DNA of 37,475 nt from Sedimentisphaerales bacterium (lineage in GTDB: Bacteria; Planctomycetota; Phycisphaerae; Sedimentisphaerales; SG8-4): positions 1 to 37,475 of the forward strand of contig JAFGCA010000710.1 in the NCBI GenBank assembly GCA_016932895.1. The letters are read 5' to 3'. The translations under genes were made by a program, and so were the position numbers. This document shows positions 1 through 8,021 of the stretch, piece after piece. Under the pieces are notes generated by a model. It saw only the letters and a list, made by a program, of their open reading frames with translations, was not told the DNA's origin and searched no databases. Numbering within the stretch: position 1 is the stretch's first letter; every line of letters starts with the position of its first letter.

Positions 1-1
1 A

Positions 2-1447
2 ATCCAGCGGTCGCTGGGGTTCTATACCAGCTCGAACCCGGACGTCAAGCTGTCCCGGGTCATCGCCATGGGAGGCGGCACCAAGCTGCGTGGTCTGCTC
101 AAATATCTCCAGCAGACGCTGCAAATCCCGGTAGAGAAGCCTGACGCGTTCCGGCGTATGGCGATCGCACCGGGCCTGTCCAGCGCCAAGTTCCATGAGA
201 GCGTCGCGGATTTCGGCGTCGTTTACGGCCTCGGCCTGCAAGGGTTGGGCATGGCGCGAATCGAGAGCAACCTGCTGCCCAAGAGCGTCGCTCGTTCGAT
301 GGCCTGGGCGGGCAAGACGAAGTACTTTCTGGGAGCGGCCGTACTGTTCCTGGCCGTTTCGCTGATGTGCCTGGGGCGGGTCGGTCTGGACCGGATCGCC
401 TACGCTCGCAACGAGAGCATGCGCAGCATGAACAACAGCGTGGTCAACCGCGCCGACAGCAAGATTAAGGCCGCCGGGCAGTTCGAGCAGCAGCAAATGG
501 AGTTCGCCGAGCGTATCAAGAAGCAATTCGAGAAATTCAAATACCGCGACACGGTCGCCGGCCTCCACGAGCTGGTCATCTCGGCCTTTCCCAATGCACA
601 GAACAACCCCGAACAACGGGGCCTCTACGAAGCGTTCGAGGCCGGAGACGTGCAGGCGGTCATGGAAGTTCCTCGCTCGGAAAGAAAGCAGCTCTTCATT
701 ACGAATCTGTCGGTCTACTTCGCGGACGACCTGGCAACCGCCCAGTTCGGCGAGACGGCCGTGATGCGGAAGGATGCCATGATGCAGATGGCCTCCGGGG
801 AGGACGGCGCGGGCTACGAAGATGAAATGATGGCCGACATGCGGGAGATCTACGGCGATGAGTACATGAGAATGATGGGCTATGGCGAAACCAGCGCAGA
901 GGAAAAACACCCCGGTTTCGTCGTAAGCATCGTTGGGTACAGCCCGTTCAAGGACATTGGTGCGTTGCTGGATCCGCCCAATGTAAAGGAAGATCGCCGC
1001 CAGTGGGGCTTCGTGACGCGGATGGAGAATCTGAATGCGTTTGTCGATGCGAACAGCCCGTTTCAGTTGTACAGCCGTGAGGCCGCGCATTTCCGGCTGA
1101 GAAAGGGCGTCGTGGACCTCGAGCAGGATGTTCCCATGGGCGTCGGTGTCATGGAGATTCTTCCCGAAGAGGGCAGTGGAAAAAGCTCGTCGCCGGGCGC
1201 CCGGGCGGCCATGGGCTACGGATTCATCAACTCCGGCACCCAAATTCTGGTGGATCCGATGACCCGGGAGCGAATCAACGCCAAGGTTCTGACGGATCAG
1301 TTCGGCAAGCCCAAGTATGATGGCATGGGCAAGCCTCAACTGGAGATTCATGATCACTGGTTCTCTCTGGATTTCAAGCTGGAATGGGCCAAGGCGCCCG
1401 CGGATACCGGCGGCGCAAGCAAAACCGGTACGACGTCCGGTCGATAG
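2..1447 (+). CDS. pilM: Type IV pilus assembly protein PilM-like, C-terminal part (5' end outside window)
   Basis: The reading frame is open from base 2, so the gene starts upstream; the first ATG in the window (68) lies inside the domain. The first ~95 residues match the C-terminal lobe of PilM, the actin-like ATPase on the cytoplasmic face of the type IV pilus/type II secretion inner-membrane platform: a SRVIAMGGGTKLRG nucleotide-binding loop and a GLGLQGLG segment ending in LLP. A hydrophobic helix follows (FLGAAVLFLAVSLMCLG), then ~340 residues that should lie in the periplasm, with a coiled-coil-like stretch (KIKAAGQFEQQQMEF) and a Met/acid-rich segment. Ordinary PilM is cytoplasmic, so this is a PilM lobe joined to a membrane anchor and an extra domain, perhaps standing in for PilN. 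The next gene begins 33 bp on, suggesting an operon. The PilM assignment is firm; the role of the C-terminal domain is unknown. Confidence 0.75.
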   Translation: MQRSLGFYTSSNPDVKLSRVIAMGGGTKLRGLLKYLQQTLQIPVEKPDAFRRMAIAPGLSSAKFHESVADFGVVYGLGLQGLGMARIESNLLPKSVARSMAWAGKTKYFLGAAVLFLAVSLMCLGRVGLDRIAYARNESMRSMNNSVVNRADSKIKAAGQFEQQQMEFAERIKKQFEKFKYRDTVAGLHELVISAFPNAQNNPEQRGLYEAFEAGDVQAVMEVPRSERKQLFITNLSVYFADDLATAQFGETAVMRKDAMMQMASGEDGAGYEDEMMADMREIYGDEYMRMMGYGETSAEEKHPGFVVSIVGYSPFKDIGALLDPPNVKEDRRQWGFVTRMENLNAFVDANSPFQLYSREAAHFRLRKGVVDLEQDVPMGVGVMEILPEEGSGKSSSPGARAAMGYGFINSGTQILVDPMTRERINAKVLTDQFGKPKYDGMGKPQLEIHDHWFSLDFKLEWAKAPADTGGASKTGTTSGR

Positions 1448-1480
1448 TGGAAAATGGCAGGCACAGGCAGGTAACTTACG

Positions 1481-2824
1481 ATGGACAAGCCGAACATAGA
1501 CATCAAGGACATTCTCAGCAAGCTGAGCTTCCTGAAGAACAACCTCGCGCTGATGGTGCCGATTCTCATCGTGATCGTGGCGCTGTTGCTGTTCATTCCG
1601 ACGCGCATCCTCAAGGGCAAGCTGCGCAGCACTGTGGAACAGGGAAGCGCGCGGACCGCCCAGCGGATCGACGGACTGATGAGGCAGGTGGACGAGGTCG
1701 CGCAGGCCCAGGCCTTCGATGAGTACATCGACGCCTACGCGCGCGACGTCAATGAGATCGAGAATCTCATGCTGCAGACCACACAACGCGAATTGCTCAG
1801 CTACCAGATCTTCCCCGACACGAATGAGAGTTCGACGTTGCTTTTCGAGCAGTTTGGCCGGCGGTACATCGGCAGCCTCGATAATCTGCTGACGGGTCTG
1901 AGCGTTGCCGCACCGCCGACGGACTCGGAAATCGAGGCCGCTTTGCAGAATGCGCCGCGGGCGCCGTACATGTCCGCGCGTCGACCGTCGATGAGCATGT
2001 CGGGGCCATCGCGTCCCGGCCAGCGAGGCCGGCGTTTCTCCTCCCGCGGGTTGTTCGGCACCGACCGCAAGATCGTCGATACCATCTGCCTGGAGAAAGC
2101 ACAGGCGGGCAAACTGTACGTCAGTCCGGTGAATCTGGCCGGTTACACGTACTGGGATGAATGGGTGTTCGAAACCCGCGACGACGCCTATCTGGACTGC
2201 TGGTACTGGCAGGTGGGCCACTGGGTGCTCGAAGACGTGTTGGTCGCCGTCGGCAAAATCAATGCCGATGCCGCCAGCGTGCTCGATGCCCCGGTGAAAC
2301 GACTGATGAGTGTGGATTTCGTCATGAAAAAAGCGGGCCGAAGCATGCGGCGCCGACCGCGAATGTCGATGCGCGGCCGCGGCAGGAGAACCGCCACCGA
2401 CAAGGACTATCCGACCTACGTCACGAGCGCCAAGAACGGATTGACCGTTGCCTGCACGGGACGATACACCAACGAGGAGATCGAGGTGGTCCACTTCGAT
2501 GTGCGGGCCATCGTGGCGGCGAAGGACGTCCTGGCGTTTATGGAAGAGTTGTGCAGTGCCAAGGAGCACACGTTCCGGGGCTGGTACGGGCAAGAGCCCC
2601 CAAAGACGTACAGGCACAACCAGATCACCGTTCTGGAAAGCAATATGAGCCCGGTCGAACCGATGGACTTCCAGCACGATCTGTATCGCTACGGCGACGA
2701 TCCGGTGGTGGACCTGGACTTGATCTGCGAATACATCTTCCAGAAGGCGGCCTATGAGGAGATCAAGCCGGAGCAGGTCAAGACGCATCAAGCCGGTGAG
2801 GAAGACACGGGAAGAAGACGATAG
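1481..2824 (+). CDS. Single-pass membrane protein of the pilus/secretion operon, function unknown
   Basis: A 447-residue protein with a short cytoplasmic N-terminus, one strong membrane helix at about residues 23-44 (LALMVPILIVIVALLLF) and a long extracytoplasmic part. The topology and position after a pilM-like gene recall PilN/PilO, but I do not recognise the sequence, so this is positional inference only. A helical segment follows the membrane span, typical of PilO-like coiled coils. Two Arg/Met/Ser-rich low-complexity stretches interrupt the extracytoplasmic domain (around SARRPSMSMSGPSRPG and RSMRRRPRMSMRGRG). It starts at ATG 1481, 33 bp after the previous gene, and the third gene of the set follows after 40 bp. 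A long antisense reading frame covering its end is a GC-driven shadow. Confidence 0.8.
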   Translation: MDKPNIDIKDILSKLSFLKNNLALMVPILIVIVALLLFIPTRILKGKLRSTVEQGSARTAQRIDGLMRQVDEVAQAQAFDEYIDAYARDVNEIENLMLQTTQRELLSYQIFPDTNESSTLLFEQFGRRYIGSLDNLLTGLSVAAPPTDSEIEAALQNAPRAPYMSARRPSMSMSGPSRPGQRGRRFSSRGLFGTDRKIVDTICLEKAQAGKLYVSPVNLAGYTYWDEWVFETRDDAYLDCWYWQVGHWVLEDVLVAVGKINADAASVLDAPVKRLMSVDFVMKKAGRSMRRRPRMSMRGRGRRTATDKDYPTYVTSAKNGLTVACTGRYTNEEIEVVHFDVRAIVAAKDVLAFMEELCSAKEHTFRGWYGQEPPKTYRHNQITVLESNMSPVEPMDFQHDLYRYGDDPVVDLDLICEYIFQKAAYEEIKPEQVKTHQAGEEDTGRRR

Positions 2825-2864
2825 GACAGCGTACCTGGGGCCTTGGGAAATAACGGGATAAGCC

Positions 2865-5063
2865 ATGCGCGATATTTTGAAGAAAATCGGCATCTTTTGT
2901 GAAAACCACGTCGAGAAGATCGTTCTTGTGATGGTGGGCCTGGTTTGCATTTGGCTTTTCTTCACGCGGGTGACCTTCAGTCCCAACGTCGTGTCGGTGG
3001 GAGACAAGACGTTCAGTCCGGGGCAGATTGACGACTACGTCAAGGCCAGAGCCGACGAGCTTCAGCAGCGGCTTGCCGGCAGCAGTGGGCCGGGAACGGC
3101 GGAGAAGCCCTACACGCCGCGCACCACGGGACCGATCGGCCCCAACGAACCGGTGAACATTTTCGGGCGCCCGTTGCCCCGGGGCTTTGCCGGCGTGTTC
3201 GATTCGCCACTGAGCTACCTCGAGCTGGATGCCGTGCCGCCGCAACCCAGTCGCGGGGGCGCGGGCCGGTTTCTCGCCAAGTACACCCTCCCGCAGATCG
3301 GAGGCGTTACGAATGTGGCCGCCAATCACATCCGGGCCGCGGCCTGGGTCCCTTTGCAGGAAGTGACCCCGGAGGCGACCTACGACAAGGCTGAGGTGGA
3401 ACCCAACGACATCGATCTGGTGACCGTCGAGGCGCAATTCGACGTCGCCTCGTTGTACCGTCAGTACCAGGCCCACTTTGCCGGGGAGGAAGTGGCCAAG
3501 GACGAGTGGCGTGACCCGTGTCTGGCGGACCCGATTTTCGCGGCCGTCCAGTTGCAGAGGCAGGAGCTTCTGGCCGATGGGACCTGGAGTCCCTGGCAGG
3601 AAGTGCGTCGCACCCGGGTGGACCCGTATCAAGAGCTCTTCCAGTCGCTTGACCGTGTCGAGGACCTGCCTCCGGGCGGCGTTGAGGTCCGGCTGATGCA
3701 ATTCGACCGCAAGGACATCGCCATGCAGCTTCTCCAGCCGGAAGCCTATCAGATCGCTTCCGCCGAAGAAGACTGGTTCCCGCCGAGCTTCTACGACAAG
3801 TTCAAACAGATGCAGAAGAAAGTCGAGATGGAGGAGAGACGCAAGGAGCGTGAAGAGAAGCGGGATCAGCAGGAGCAGGACATCGGCCGACGTCGCACCG
3901 CGGCGGGAGGAACCGCAGGCAGCCGGGGCACGACCGGCACCGGCGCCGGCGGGCGCTTTCGCACCAACCGGGCCGGGGGCGGTGCCGGGGATGCGATGTA
4001 CAACCGAGGAAGCCGCACACGCGGACGCAACGACCGCACCGGGGCCCCCGGAACCGATCCTCGCAGCCGTTCGGGCCGACGAGGACGAACGGGCGCCGAA
4101 GACCCGATGTACGGCGAAATGTACATGGACCCCGACGGGCTGGACGGCCGACGCGGGCCGTCGACCGACGAAGTCTACTGGGAGTTCTCCGAGAAGCTCA
4201 TGAACTACGCCACCGACCTGACCAAACTGGACGAACCGTTGTTGTTCTGGGCGATGGATGATTCGGTCGAGCCCGGCAACACCTATCAGTATCGCGTTCG
4301 CATCGGTGTGTTCAATCCAGTGGCCGGGACCGATCGTTTGGCCGAAGAGGACGCCGACAAGAAGAATCAGGTCATCCTGTGGAGCGATTTCTCCGAGGTG
4401 ACCAAGCCGCAAAGGATTCCGGAGATGCTGTACCTGTTCGCCAAGGACGTGCAGGAACAGACCAAGACCGCCGTGGTCGAGGTGGCTCGGTACACGTTGG
4501 GCTATTGGCGCAGCGAGGATTTCAAAGTCAAACCCGGGGAAGTGATTGGCAAGGAAGTAGAGCCCGAGATCGAGGAAGACACGAGATCGTCGCGCCAGGC
4601 CCCGACCGGGCGAATCACCGACCCGTTGTATGCCCGGAGCATGGGCATGGGCCCCGGGGGGGGGCTGGGAGCGCCGAAGCCGCGGGGCATGATGGGGCCC
4701 GATGACGTCTACATACCGGAAATGATAGACTATCGCACGGGCAAGGTGCTCGTGGACCTCGTGCAGGTTAACGACTGGGGCACGCCTCCCAATCTCCAGC
4801 CGCGCGGCTACCATGAGATGCTGTACACCACCGACGGCCTGACCATCGAGCACATGCCCGTGAAGAGTGGGAACTGGTCTAAGGACCTGCTGACGACCTA
4901 CCAGTACGTCGCCTCGGAGAAGCGCAAGGAGCCGCAGCCGTTCCGCGATTTCAAGAAGGGCGGGCTGCGCGGCCGTGGCGGTCGGGGCGGCAGGATGGAT
5001 GGCTACGAGGGCATGGACGGGATGTACGACGAAATGATGTACATGCAGGACGGCCTCTACTAA
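2865..5063 (+). CDS. Large single-pass membrane protein with Gly/Arg- and Met/Tyr-rich low-complexity segments
   Basis: A 732-residue protein, third in the pilM-like operon. The N-terminus has a cytoplasmic stretch and a membrane helix at about residues 20-37 (IVLVMVGLVCIWLFF), leaving nearly all of it outside the inner membrane. The centre (about 320-425) is a charged EERRKEREEKRDQQEQ helix followed by Gly/Arg/Thr-rich sequence and a Met/Tyr/acid motif (DPMYGEMYMD). Another Gly/Arg-rich stretch and a Met/Tyr/acid tail (DEMMYMQDGLY) close the protein. Between them, the segment near 450-490 (VEPGNTYQYRVRIGVFNP) resembles a beta-sandwich strand pattern. I do not recognise a family. The operon position suggests a structural part of a pilus or type II secretion platform. 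A terminator lies ~100 bp downstream. Confidence 0.8.
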   Translation: MRDILKKIGIFCENHVEKIVLVMVGLVCIWLFFTRVTFSPNVVSVGDKTFSPGQIDDYVKARADELQQRLAGSSGPGTAEKPYTPRTTGPIGPNEPVNIFGRPLPRGFAGVFDSPLSYLELDAVPPQPSRGGAGRFLAKYTLPQIGGVTNVAANHIRAAAWVPLQEVTPEATYDKAEVEPNDIDLVTVEAQFDVASLYRQYQAHFAGEEVAKDEWRDPCLADPIFAAVQLQRQELLADGTWSPWQEVRRTRVDPYQELFQSLDRVEDLPPGGVEVRLMQFDRKDIAMQLLQPEAYQIASAEEDWFPPSFYDKFKQMQKKVEMEERRKEREEKRDQQEQDIGRRRTAAGGTAGSRGTTGTGAGGRFRTNRAGGGAGDAMYNRGSRTRGRNDRTGAPGTDPRSRSGRRGRTGAEDPMYGEMYMDPDGLDGRRGPSTDEVYWEFSEKLMNYATDLTKLDEPLLFWAMDDSVEPGNTYQYRVRIGVFNPVAGTDRLAEEDADKKNQVILWSDFSEVTKPQRIPEMLYLFAKDVQEQTKTAVVEVARYTLGYWRSEDFKVKPGEVIGKEVEPEIEEDTRSSRQAPTGRITDPLYARSMGMGPGGGLGAPKPRGMMGPDDVYIPEMIDYRTGKVLVDLVQVNDWGTPPNLQPRGYHEMLYTTDGLTIEHMPVKSGNWSKDLLTTYQYVASEKRKEPQPFRDFKKGGLRGRGGRGGRMDGYEGMDGMYDEMMYMQDGLY

Positions 5064-5165
5064 CAAGGGCCTGCCCGCGGTCGCCTCAGGATCGCCGGAC
5101 GGACCGGGGCGATGGCGGACGAAAAGCCGGACGCCCCCCCCCCGGACGTTAATCGAGATAAACAG

Positions 5166-5193
5166 AGCCGTCTCAGGCGAGACGGCTTTTTTT
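5166..5193 (+). terminator. Rho-independent terminator after the pilM-like operon
   Basis: A perfect 9-bp stem, AGCCGTCTC (5166-5174) with GAGACGGCT (5179-5187), a 4-base AGGC loop, then seven T from 5187 to 5193. This is a textbook intrinsic terminator about 100 bp after the last gene of the operon. Confidence 0.93.
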
Positions 5194-5349
5194 CTGCCTG
5201 GGTTACCGGCGGCCGAGCGAACCGAGAGCCCCTCCTCGAACGGGGCCGATCCGCCGCGCGCTGCGCCGCGAACGCACGGGCCCTCTCATTTCCCTCCTAA
5301 GAGTCGGACAACGGGGAGAGAATTGGGAAAAAATACGTATTTCTACGGA

Positions 5350-5379
5350 TAGACACGTCGCGAAAGGCTCATCTATACT
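5350..5379 (+). promoter_or_regulatory. Sigma-70-type promoter for the leader RNA / vWA gene
   Basis: TAGACA at 5350-5355 and TATACT at 5374-5379 are separated by 18 bp; five of six bases fit each consensus. Transcription would start near 5385, immediately before or within the structured element at 5380-5470 and about 440 nt upstream of the vWA gene. This is a sequence match only. Confidence 0.5.
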
Positions 5380-5470
5380 GCCTTGCGGATGAGGGTGGCG
5401 GAATGGTACAGGGGAAAAGATCGCCTCACTTGATCCTCTGGGGGTAGTTTGTCACACGCAAGGCTTTTTT
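5380..5470 (+). ncRNA. Candidate structured small RNA or leader element
   Basis: Directly after the promoter's -10 box, GCCTTGCG (5380-5387) is exactly complementary to CGCAAGGC (5457-5464), and the second arm is followed by six T (5465-5470). The closed loop contains a second hairpin, CAGGG with CTCTG plus GATC with GATC. A promoter, a closing stem between the two ends and a T-tract are what a short stand-alone RNA or an attenuator leader would show. I could not match it to a known riboswitch or to 6S/SRP RNA. Some stretches (GGTGGCGGAATGG, CTGGGGGTAG) look like tRNA-Leu pieces, but there is no T-arm or usable anticodon loop. If transcription starts near 5385, the 5' arm of the closing stem would be partly missing. 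Confidence 0.35.
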
Positions 5471-5761
5471 GCATTGCGCCGATACGTTTTTCTCGCGTCA
5501 AGAAATCAGTTGCTTGAAACGGTTGCAGCGCCTGGGGGGCCGTACGATGCGCGCAGAGAGAGAAACGCACGCCAGATCCGAACGGACTCGGTATCCACCG
5601 GGAGAATCGAAGGACCCTTTCGAATACGCATCAACCTCAGGACACGCCGGGTGTCGACGGGTACCGAAGCACGACGGTCATGCGTGCGGTGCAAAGGCCG
5701 GCCGACGGCCCCATGTCGCTCCCGCAAGTGCCCCGAAGTCTACGAAAGGAGGTGCCGCCAG

Positions 5762-5785
5762 ATGAAAACGCTGGACCAATGGTGA
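5762..5785 (+). CDS. Putative 7-residue leader peptide MKTLDQW
   Basis: An ATG at 5762 is preceded at ideal distance by AAAGGAGG (5745-5752), a near-perfect anti-16S match, and the frame closes after seven codons (MKTLDQW, stop TGA). It lies 41 bp upstream of the vWA gene, which has its own strong site (AAGGAGG before ATG 5827). So short an ORF with so good a ribosome site may be a regulatory leader peptide or a ribosome standby site. Chance is not excluded, because the frame is open further upstream. Confidence 0.3.
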   Translation: MKTLDQW

Positions 5786-5826
5786 TCGCGTAAGGAGACC
5801 ATTTTTACAGATCAAGGAGGCACACC

Positions 5827-6654
5827 ATGAGAAAGCTACTTGCAATTTCGATTGCCCTGGCTCTCGGGACCGCGTCGAGCGCGGCCTACGACTTCCAGGG
5901 AGGCGACGCAGCCGATATGGCTTCTGCTGACAGCATTCTGGATATCGTGTTCATCTCCGATACGAGCGCGAGCATGAGTGACGATATCGACAACATCAGT
6001 AACAGCATCCAGGCTGCCCTTAACAACATGGATTGTCCCCTAGGGGACATCTGGGTTCGGGCCAATCTCTTCGGCATCGGTGGCACCAGGTCTGCGTTTA
6101 CGCCGTCCGTTGCCAACTATCTCAATGGCTTGTACAGCCCCGATCCCTCGTATGCCCACAATCACTCAGAGGACGTCGCTCCGGCAGCCACCGACGTGAT
6201 AACCCTTTACAATTGGGATCCGTCAGCCGCTACGGGGGGCCAGAACTACTTCGAGGCCGTCGTCACCATTGGAGACGAGGGCACGGACAACGGCTGGCCC
6301 GTGAATGCTTCGGATTACGCAACGGCGTTCACTGCCAATCAGACAGCGATCGCCAACGGTGTCTTTCTTTTTGCGTGGCAGGGATCGCCCTATTACGGTG
6401 GTTCATACGAGCCGATCCGCGATCTCTTCACCGCCATGGCAGAGGGCGGACCGCTGGGCGGATATACGTACGGCGCCACGGGCGGCGCGTATATCTATGA
6501 CCCCGGTGCGGCAGGTGTTCAGGGAACGCTGGAGCAACTGTTCTGCACGGCCGGCAGCGGCGGTACGGATAGAATTCCCGCCCCGGGTGCAGTGTTGCTT
6601 GGCAGTATCGGCATAGGTCTGGTCGGGTGGATGCGAAGGCGCAGGACTCTCTGA
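5827..6654 (+). CDS. Secreted vWA-domain protein with PEP-CTERM sorting tail
   Basis: A 275-residue exported protein. It has a Sec signal (MRKLLAISIALALGTASSAA) with likely cleavage after SSAA, then a von Willebrand factor A domain: DIVFISDTSASMSDD carries the DxSxS metal-ion (MIDAS) motif and VTIGDEGTDNGW fits the later acidic loop. The C-terminus is a PEP-CTERM-type signal: a PAPGAV motif, a hydrophobic helix and an MRRRR basic end. In known systems exosortase recognises such tails and anchors or releases the protein at the surface. vWA domains bind metal and partner proteins, so a role in surface or extracellular matrix binding is likely. Start ATG 5827 has AAGGAGG at optimal spacing. The gene appears monocistronic, with a promoter and leader upstream and a terminator downstream. 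No exosortase gene is in the window. Confidence 0.88.
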   Translation: MRKLLAISIALALGTASSAAYDFQGGDAADMASADSILDIVFISDTSASMSDDIDNISNSIQAALNNMDCPLGDIWVRANLFGIGGTRSAFTPSVANYLNGLYSPDPSYAHNHSEDVAPAATDVITLYNWDPSAATGGQNYFEAVVTIGDEGTDNGWPVNASDYATAFTANQTAIANGVFLFAWQGSPYYGGSYEPIRDLFTAMAEGGPLGGYTYGATGGAYIYDPGAAGVQGTLEQLFCTAGSGGTDRIPAPGAVLLGSIGIGLVGWMRRRRTL

Positions 6655-6678
6655 GAACATGAAAACCGTTTCTTCATC

Positions 6679-6714
6679 AAAGGGCTGCCGGGGCGAGTTG
6701 CAGCCCTTTGTTTT
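6679..6714 (+). terminator. Rho-independent terminator after the vWA gene
   Basis: A 10-bp perfect stem, AAAGGGCTGC (6679-6688) with GCAGCCCTTT (6700-6709), an 11-base loop and a GTTTT tail. It sits 25 bp after the vWA stop codon. Confidence 0.88.
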
Positions 6715-6801
6715 GGCGCCGGTTACCGGTCGTATCCCGGCGCGACGCCGGCTCGGGAGGCGGTGACGTCGGTTCCGGCGCGAGGGCCGGGCGGCCCCGG
6801 T

Positions 6802-7953
6802 TCAGAGGATGCGGCGGGCCGCCGGCAGGCGGCGAATGGCGGCGGCGAGGGCAAAGCAGAGCGGCACTGCGATCGCGACGACAAGGGCGAATTTGAGTAA
6901 CGCATAGAGCCGGAGGTCTCGAACGGCCAGGGTCAAGAGAATCAGGACGGGGGCATGAATGATGTAGGCTGTGTAGCTGGAGGCCGAGGTCTCCTCTGCA
7001 AGCGCGCTCTGGCGATTGAAACGCTCCCGGAAGAGGACGAGCAGGGCCGCCATGACGGAGAGTCCCACGAGTTGCTCCCACATCGCATAGGCGAAAGCTT
7101 GCCAGTGCAGCCCTCCGATGAATCGGGAGACATCGCCGCCGGCCGCTCCGCCGAGAACAACCATGAGGGGAAAGACAACCAGGACCAGAACGCTCGCCAG
7201 GACCAGGCATGGCCTTGCCGTGGCAGCCGGCAGTCTCGTGAACCAGTCCTGCCGGTACGCGACGACGCCGACAGCGAGCATGGCAATGTATTGAGCGAAG
7301 AAAGGAAACTGGAGATTGAGCCGCGCGAAAGCCCAGCCGACAGGCAGCCGGATGCGCACGACGAAACTCAGCACGCCCAGAAGCATGGCGAATGCCAGCA
7401 TGGCCTTGAGGCCCGGTGGTCGGATCTGTCGGTCGGTGCTGCGCGTGGGCCGCTTCCGGACGGCGCGGCATGCGGCATAGACGACAGCGAAGATCAGCAG
7501 CGTCTCGACGAACCACAACGGGCCGCTGCCGATGTGAAACGACGTGTAGTAAGATACGAGAAACTCCCGAAACGTGCCGTCGATATCGAGCGCACCGGCC
7601 TGCACCAACGGATAGGCTTGCAACGGATGGATGATGAACTCGTAGATCAGCAGCGGGACGCCCAGGCGCAGGAAGCGGTCGCGCAAGAACGGCCCAGGGC
7701 CCTTGCGGTCATAGGAGCCCGGGGTAAAGAAGGCCGCGATCAAGAACAGAAGGCCCATGAAGAACGATTGGGCGGTTGCGTTGTACCAGGTCAGCAGCAT
7801 CGCAGTGAGCGTATCGGCGCGGCCTTCCTTGTAAAACCACCCGCCCTCGCCGCCGTACGTGGTCGAGAGATGCAGTACGATCACCATCGCGACCAGCAGG
7901 ATACGCAGGTTGTCGACAAACAGCAGCCGGGATCTTCTCATAGGGTGTCTCAA
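6802..7953 (-). CDS. Integral membrane acyltransferase (acyltransferase family 3)
   Basis: A 383-residue multi-pass protein with the acyltransferase-3 opening: an LFVDNLRILLVAMVIVLHLS segment whose His in the first membrane helix is the usual catalytic residue, followed by about nine further hydrophobic helices. Members move acyl groups (acetyl, succinyl and others) from the cytoplasm onto sugars of exopolysaccharide, LPS or glucans. The ORF begins at TTG 7953, which has AAAGG at good distance; ATG 7941 is an alternative start with a poorer ribosome site. It lies 68 bp downstream of a sulfatase on the same strand and may be co-transcribed, which fits polysaccharide modification, but its substrate cannot be read from sequence. 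Confidence 0.85.
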   Translation of the reverse strand: MRHPMRRSRLLFVDNLRILLVAMVIVLHLSTTYGGEGGWFYKEGRADTLTAMLLTWYNATAQSFFMGLLFLIAAFFTPGSYDRKGPGPFLRDRFLRLGVPLLIYEFIIHPLQAYPLVQAGALDIDGTFREFLVSYYTSFHIGSGPLWFVETLLIFAVVYAACRAVRKRPTRSTDRQIRPPGLKAMLAFAMLLGVLSFVVRIRLPVGWAFARLNLQFPFFAQYIAMLAVGVVAYRQDWFTRLPAATARPCLVLASVLVLVVFPLMVVLGGAAGGDVSRFIGGLHWQAFAYAMWEQLVGLSVMAALLVLFRERFNRQSALAEETSASSYTAYIIHAPVLILLTLAVRDLRLYALLKFALVVAIAVPLCFALAAAIRRLPAARRIL

Positions 7954-8021
7954 GCGTGACCTTTGCCGGGCCCTCCCGACACATTTTCATTCCCGAGGGC
8001 GCGTGTCCCGTCACAGCGACT

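Noticed and set aside
4654..4672. C4G9-like run in the third pilus-operon gene, and a C10 run at 5134-5143, as phase-variable tracts
   Set aside because: Possible, but in so GC-rich a genome such runs are expected and no frame break is seen.
2778..5066. Long - strand open frame (762 codons) opposite the third pilus-operon gene
   Set aside because: It mirrors a gene with membrane helix and operon context; its own sequence is His/Arg/Leu-rich and domain-free, a typical GC-driven shadow.
5388..5456. Possible tRNA-Leu
   Set aside because: Pieces resemble a tRNA-Leu D-arm and variable arm, but there is no acceptor/T-arm pairing or valid anticodon loop.
5474..5785. 103-codon frame through the vWA leader region
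   Set aside because: Arg/Cys-rich without a family; no ribosome site at its start. Only the last eight codons have a good site.
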